Assembly: GCA_035556755.1 (NCBI GenBank)
Contig: DATMEP010000119.1
Span: forward strand, 1 to 14,907
DNA from: VRUE01 sp035556755
GTDB lineage: Bacteria > Actinomycetota > Thermoleophilia > Solirubrobacterales > 70-9
Length of the DNA stretch: 14,907 bases
Reading direction: 5' to 3'
A program made the translations under genes and the position numbers. Shown in pieces: positions 13,491 to 14,907 of this stretch. Within the stretch, counting starts at the first letter, position 1. Every line of letters begins with the position of its first letter. Under the pieces are notes generated by a model. The model saw nothing but the letters and a program-made list of their open reading frames with translations, was not told the origin of the DNA and ran no database searches.

Positions 13491-14168
13491 TCACAGACCG
13501 AGCGCCTTCGCGGTTCGCCTGGCGCGCCGGGGGCGCGCCTCCAGCTCGCGGGTCAGCGCGACGATGTCGGCCGGGGTGTCGAGGTCGAGCGCGAGCGAGG
13601 GCAGCTCTTCGACCGCGAAGGGGATATCGGCCTCGCGGGCCGCATCGACGTGGCGGCTGCGACTTCCCTCGCCGAAGGCGGGGCGGATCGCACCCGGCGG
13701 GGAGAGTACGAGGGCGTTGGTGCCGGTCCCGTGCCGGTCGGGGACGATGGCGACGTACTGCCGCGGGACCCCGGTCAGCAGCCGGTCCAGCTCGCGCGGG
13801 TCGAGCAGCGGACAGTCGCCGGGGAGGAGGGCGACGCACTCCGCTCCGTGCTCCTCGGCGCGTGCGATTCCGGCCAGCGCGGCGGCCGAGTGGCCGTGGC
13901 TTTCTCCGCCCGTTTCCCCTCCGGGGCCGACGTCGGTTCCCGGATCGGGGATCACCTCGGCGCCGATCCCGGCCGCGGCTGAGGAGGCCTGGGGCTCGGC
14001 GGTGACGACGATCGTCCGCTCGATCGCCCGGGCGTTGCCAATCGCCTCCAGCACGTCCCCCAGCATCGCCACGACCAGGGCTTCCCGTCGCTCGTCGTCG
14101 ATTCCCGTGGTCAGTCTTCGCTTTGCGGCGGCGAAGCGCTTCACGGGGAGGACGGCGGTCGCTCTCAC
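13491..14168 (-). CDS. cofC: Phospholactate/phosphoenolpyruvate guanylyltransferase CofC (FbiD)
   Basis: This 225-residue nucleotidyltransferase joins GMP from GTP to 2-phospholactate, or in actinobacteria to phosphoenolpyruvate, giving the donor that CofD transfers to Fo. Motifs are LPVK at 7-10 (followed by RFAAAKRRL), PGDCPLL at 116-122, PDRHGTGTNAL at 143-153, FGEGSRSRH at 165-173 and DLDTPAD at 195-201. The start is the GTG at 14168, whose last bases overlap the cofD stop (GTGA), indicating translational coupling; a much longer open frame upstream is only the shadow of cofD. Residues about 77-90 (GTDVGPGGETGGES) look like an expanded Gly-rich loop compared with the usual family sequence. 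Whether the substrate is phosphoenolpyruvate (FbiD) or phospholactate cannot be read from sequence; phosphoenolpyruvate is likelier in an actinobacterium. Confidence 0.92.
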   Translation of the reverse strand: MRATAVLPVKRFAAAKRRLTTGIDDERREALVVAMLGDVLEAIGNARAIERTIVVTAEPQASSAAAGIGAEVIPDPGTDVGPGGETGGESHGHSAAALAGIARAEEHGAECVALLPGDCPLLDPRELDRLLTGVPRQYVAIVPDRHGTGTNALVLSPPGAIRPAFGEGSRSRHVDAAREADIPFAVEELPSLALDLDTPADIVALTRELEARPRRARRTAKALGL

Positions 14169-14907
14169 TTGTCGTCGAGGCCGGCGGCGTAGTCGAGCAC
14201 GATGCGCGCCAGCCTGACCCGGGCGGCCGCGCTGTCCATCAGGGTGGGTGCGGCCTGGGTGGGGATCCCCTCCGGCGGCGGATCGGGATCGTCCTCGTCG
14301 ACGACCATCGCGTCGATCAGGCCCGCGTAGAGGGAGGCCACCCCGGCAGCCGTCGAGGGGCGGCCGACCGCCGCCATGAAACGCTCGGTCGGGCCTTTGA
14401 CGACCTCGCCGGCGACGTAGGGGCTGACCGCGACGACCGGAGCCCGGGAGGCGAGTATCGCCTCGGTCATGCCCGGGACGGAGAGGATCGGGCCGATGCT
14501 GATCACCGGGTTGGAGGGGCCGATCACGATTGCCTCGGCGTCGCGCAGGGCGGCGAGCACCTCCGGCGTCGGTTCGGCCTCGGCGATCCCCTTCAGCTCG
14601 ACGCCGCGAACCTCCAGCTCGCCGCGATCGAGGATCAAGTACTCCTGCAGGCCCCGTCTGCCGGCGTCCGTCAGCACCTCGGTCCGCACCGGTGCGTCGC
14701 TCATCGGCAGTACCCGCGCCTCGACCCCGAGCGCCGTGGCGATCTGTGCCTGCGCGTCGGTTTGGCGGCCGCCCTCCTCCAGGAACTGGCGGCGGTAGAG
14801 GCAGGTCGCGAGGTCGCGGTCGGAGAGGCTGAACCAGTCGGGTGCGCCCAGTCGCGAGAGCCGCTCGAAGACTGTGAAGGTGTCGTCGCGGATGCCCCAT
14901 CCGCGCT
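14165..14907 (-). CDS. cofD: F420-0 precursor transferase CofD (FbiA), 5' end outside the window
   Basis: CofD transfers the phospholactyl or phosphoenolpyruvyl group from its guanylylated donor to Fo, giving F420-0 or its dehydro form. The visible 246 residues are the central and C-terminal parts, opening with RGWGIRDDTFTVFERLSRLG and continuing with WFSLSDRDLATCLYRR, LPMSDAPVRT, LQEYLILDRG and the diagnostic IVIGPSNPVISIGPILSVPG. An internal ATG at 14704 is not the start: the reading frame is open to the window edge and that upstream sequence is typical CofD, so the gene is truncated by the window. It is the upstream member of the cofD-cofC-cofE set and overlaps cofC by four bases. Confidence 0.95.
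   Translation of the reverse strand, partial: RGWGIRDDTFTVFERLSRLGAPDWFSLSDRDLATCLYRRQFLEEGGRQTDAQAQIATALGVEARVLPMSDAPVRTEVLTDAGRRGLQEYLILDRGELEVRGVELKGIAEAEPTPEVLAALRDAEAIVIGPSNPVISIGPILSVPGMTEAILASRAPVVAVSPYVAGEVVKGPTERFMAAVGRPSTAAGVASLYAGLIDAMVVDEDDPDPPPEGIPTQAAPTLMDSAAARVRLARIVLDYAAGLDDK

Noticed and set aside
14261..14275. Second copy of the fbiC palindromic element in cofD (GGGGATCCCCTCCGG)
   Set aside because: It shares only a short core with changes and has no second arm nearby, so it is likely ordinary coding sequence.
14169..14900. Extended cofC reading frame reaching to 14900
   Set aside because: The extra part is an Arg/Gly/Pro-rich shadow of cofD in another frame; cofC starts at GTG 14168.

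Overview
This window comes from a high-GC actinobacterium. The base composition, GTG and TTG starts, a single-gene CofG/CofH fusion (FbiC) and a cofD-cofC-cofE cluster for coenzyme F420 all point that way. The overall gene style suggests Thermoleophilia (Solirubrobacterales-like), but that placement is inference from composition and protein character, not from a search.

Layout. (1) Bases 1-2936, minus strand: ygfZ, a small lipoprotein, rmuC and the first 54 codons of a crotonyl-CoA carboxylase/reductase-like dehydrogenase, running right to left with gaps of 12, 71 and 41 bases. (2) Bases 2937-3044: a divergent control region holding an AT-rich array of TTTAG/CTAAA half-sites at 11-bp spacing, resembling DtxR-family metalloregulator boxes. 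(3) Bases 3045-6573, plus strand: a tightly packed apparent operon of a Tat-exported two-domain multicopper oxidase, a ZIP metal transporter with an extra extracytoplasmic domain, a DtxR/MntR-type repressor, an unrecognised 120-residue protein and a degenerate receiver-like protein. (4) Bases 6557-8401: an orphan NMT1/THI5-type solute-binding lipoprotein (minus) diverging from a MIP-family aquaporin (plus), closed by a strong hairpin. (5) Bases 8464-14907: a coenzyme F420 region with fbiC on the plus strand, a membrane-anchored lectin-like protein and a zinc alcohol dehydrogenase, then cofD-cofC-cofE on the minus strand, convergent with the dehydrogenase.

How the genes fit together. The most coherent system is the metal module: the repressor has MntR-like metal ligands, the operator-like array lies just before the oxidase gene, and an extracytoplasmic oxidase with a complete trinuclear copper site is coupled to a ZIP transporter. 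YgfZ, which serves iron-sulfur enzymes, lies on the other side of the same control region. The second system is F420 synthesis: CofG/CofH make the deazaflavin Fo, CofC makes the activated guanylylated precursor, CofD joins the two, and CofE adds glutamates. The CofE here lacks the nitroreductase domain found in mycobacterial FbiB.

The most unusual sequence features are an in-frame 69-base palindromic insertion inside the CofG half of fbiC, the 11-bp-periodic operator array, an apparent one-base frameshift at a G run that removes the proper start of the lectin-like gene, and an aquaporin whose selectivity-filter residues match ammonia-conducting plant TIP2-type channels. No intergenic stretch exceeds 110 bases, and I see no RNA gene, CRISPR array or insertion sequence.
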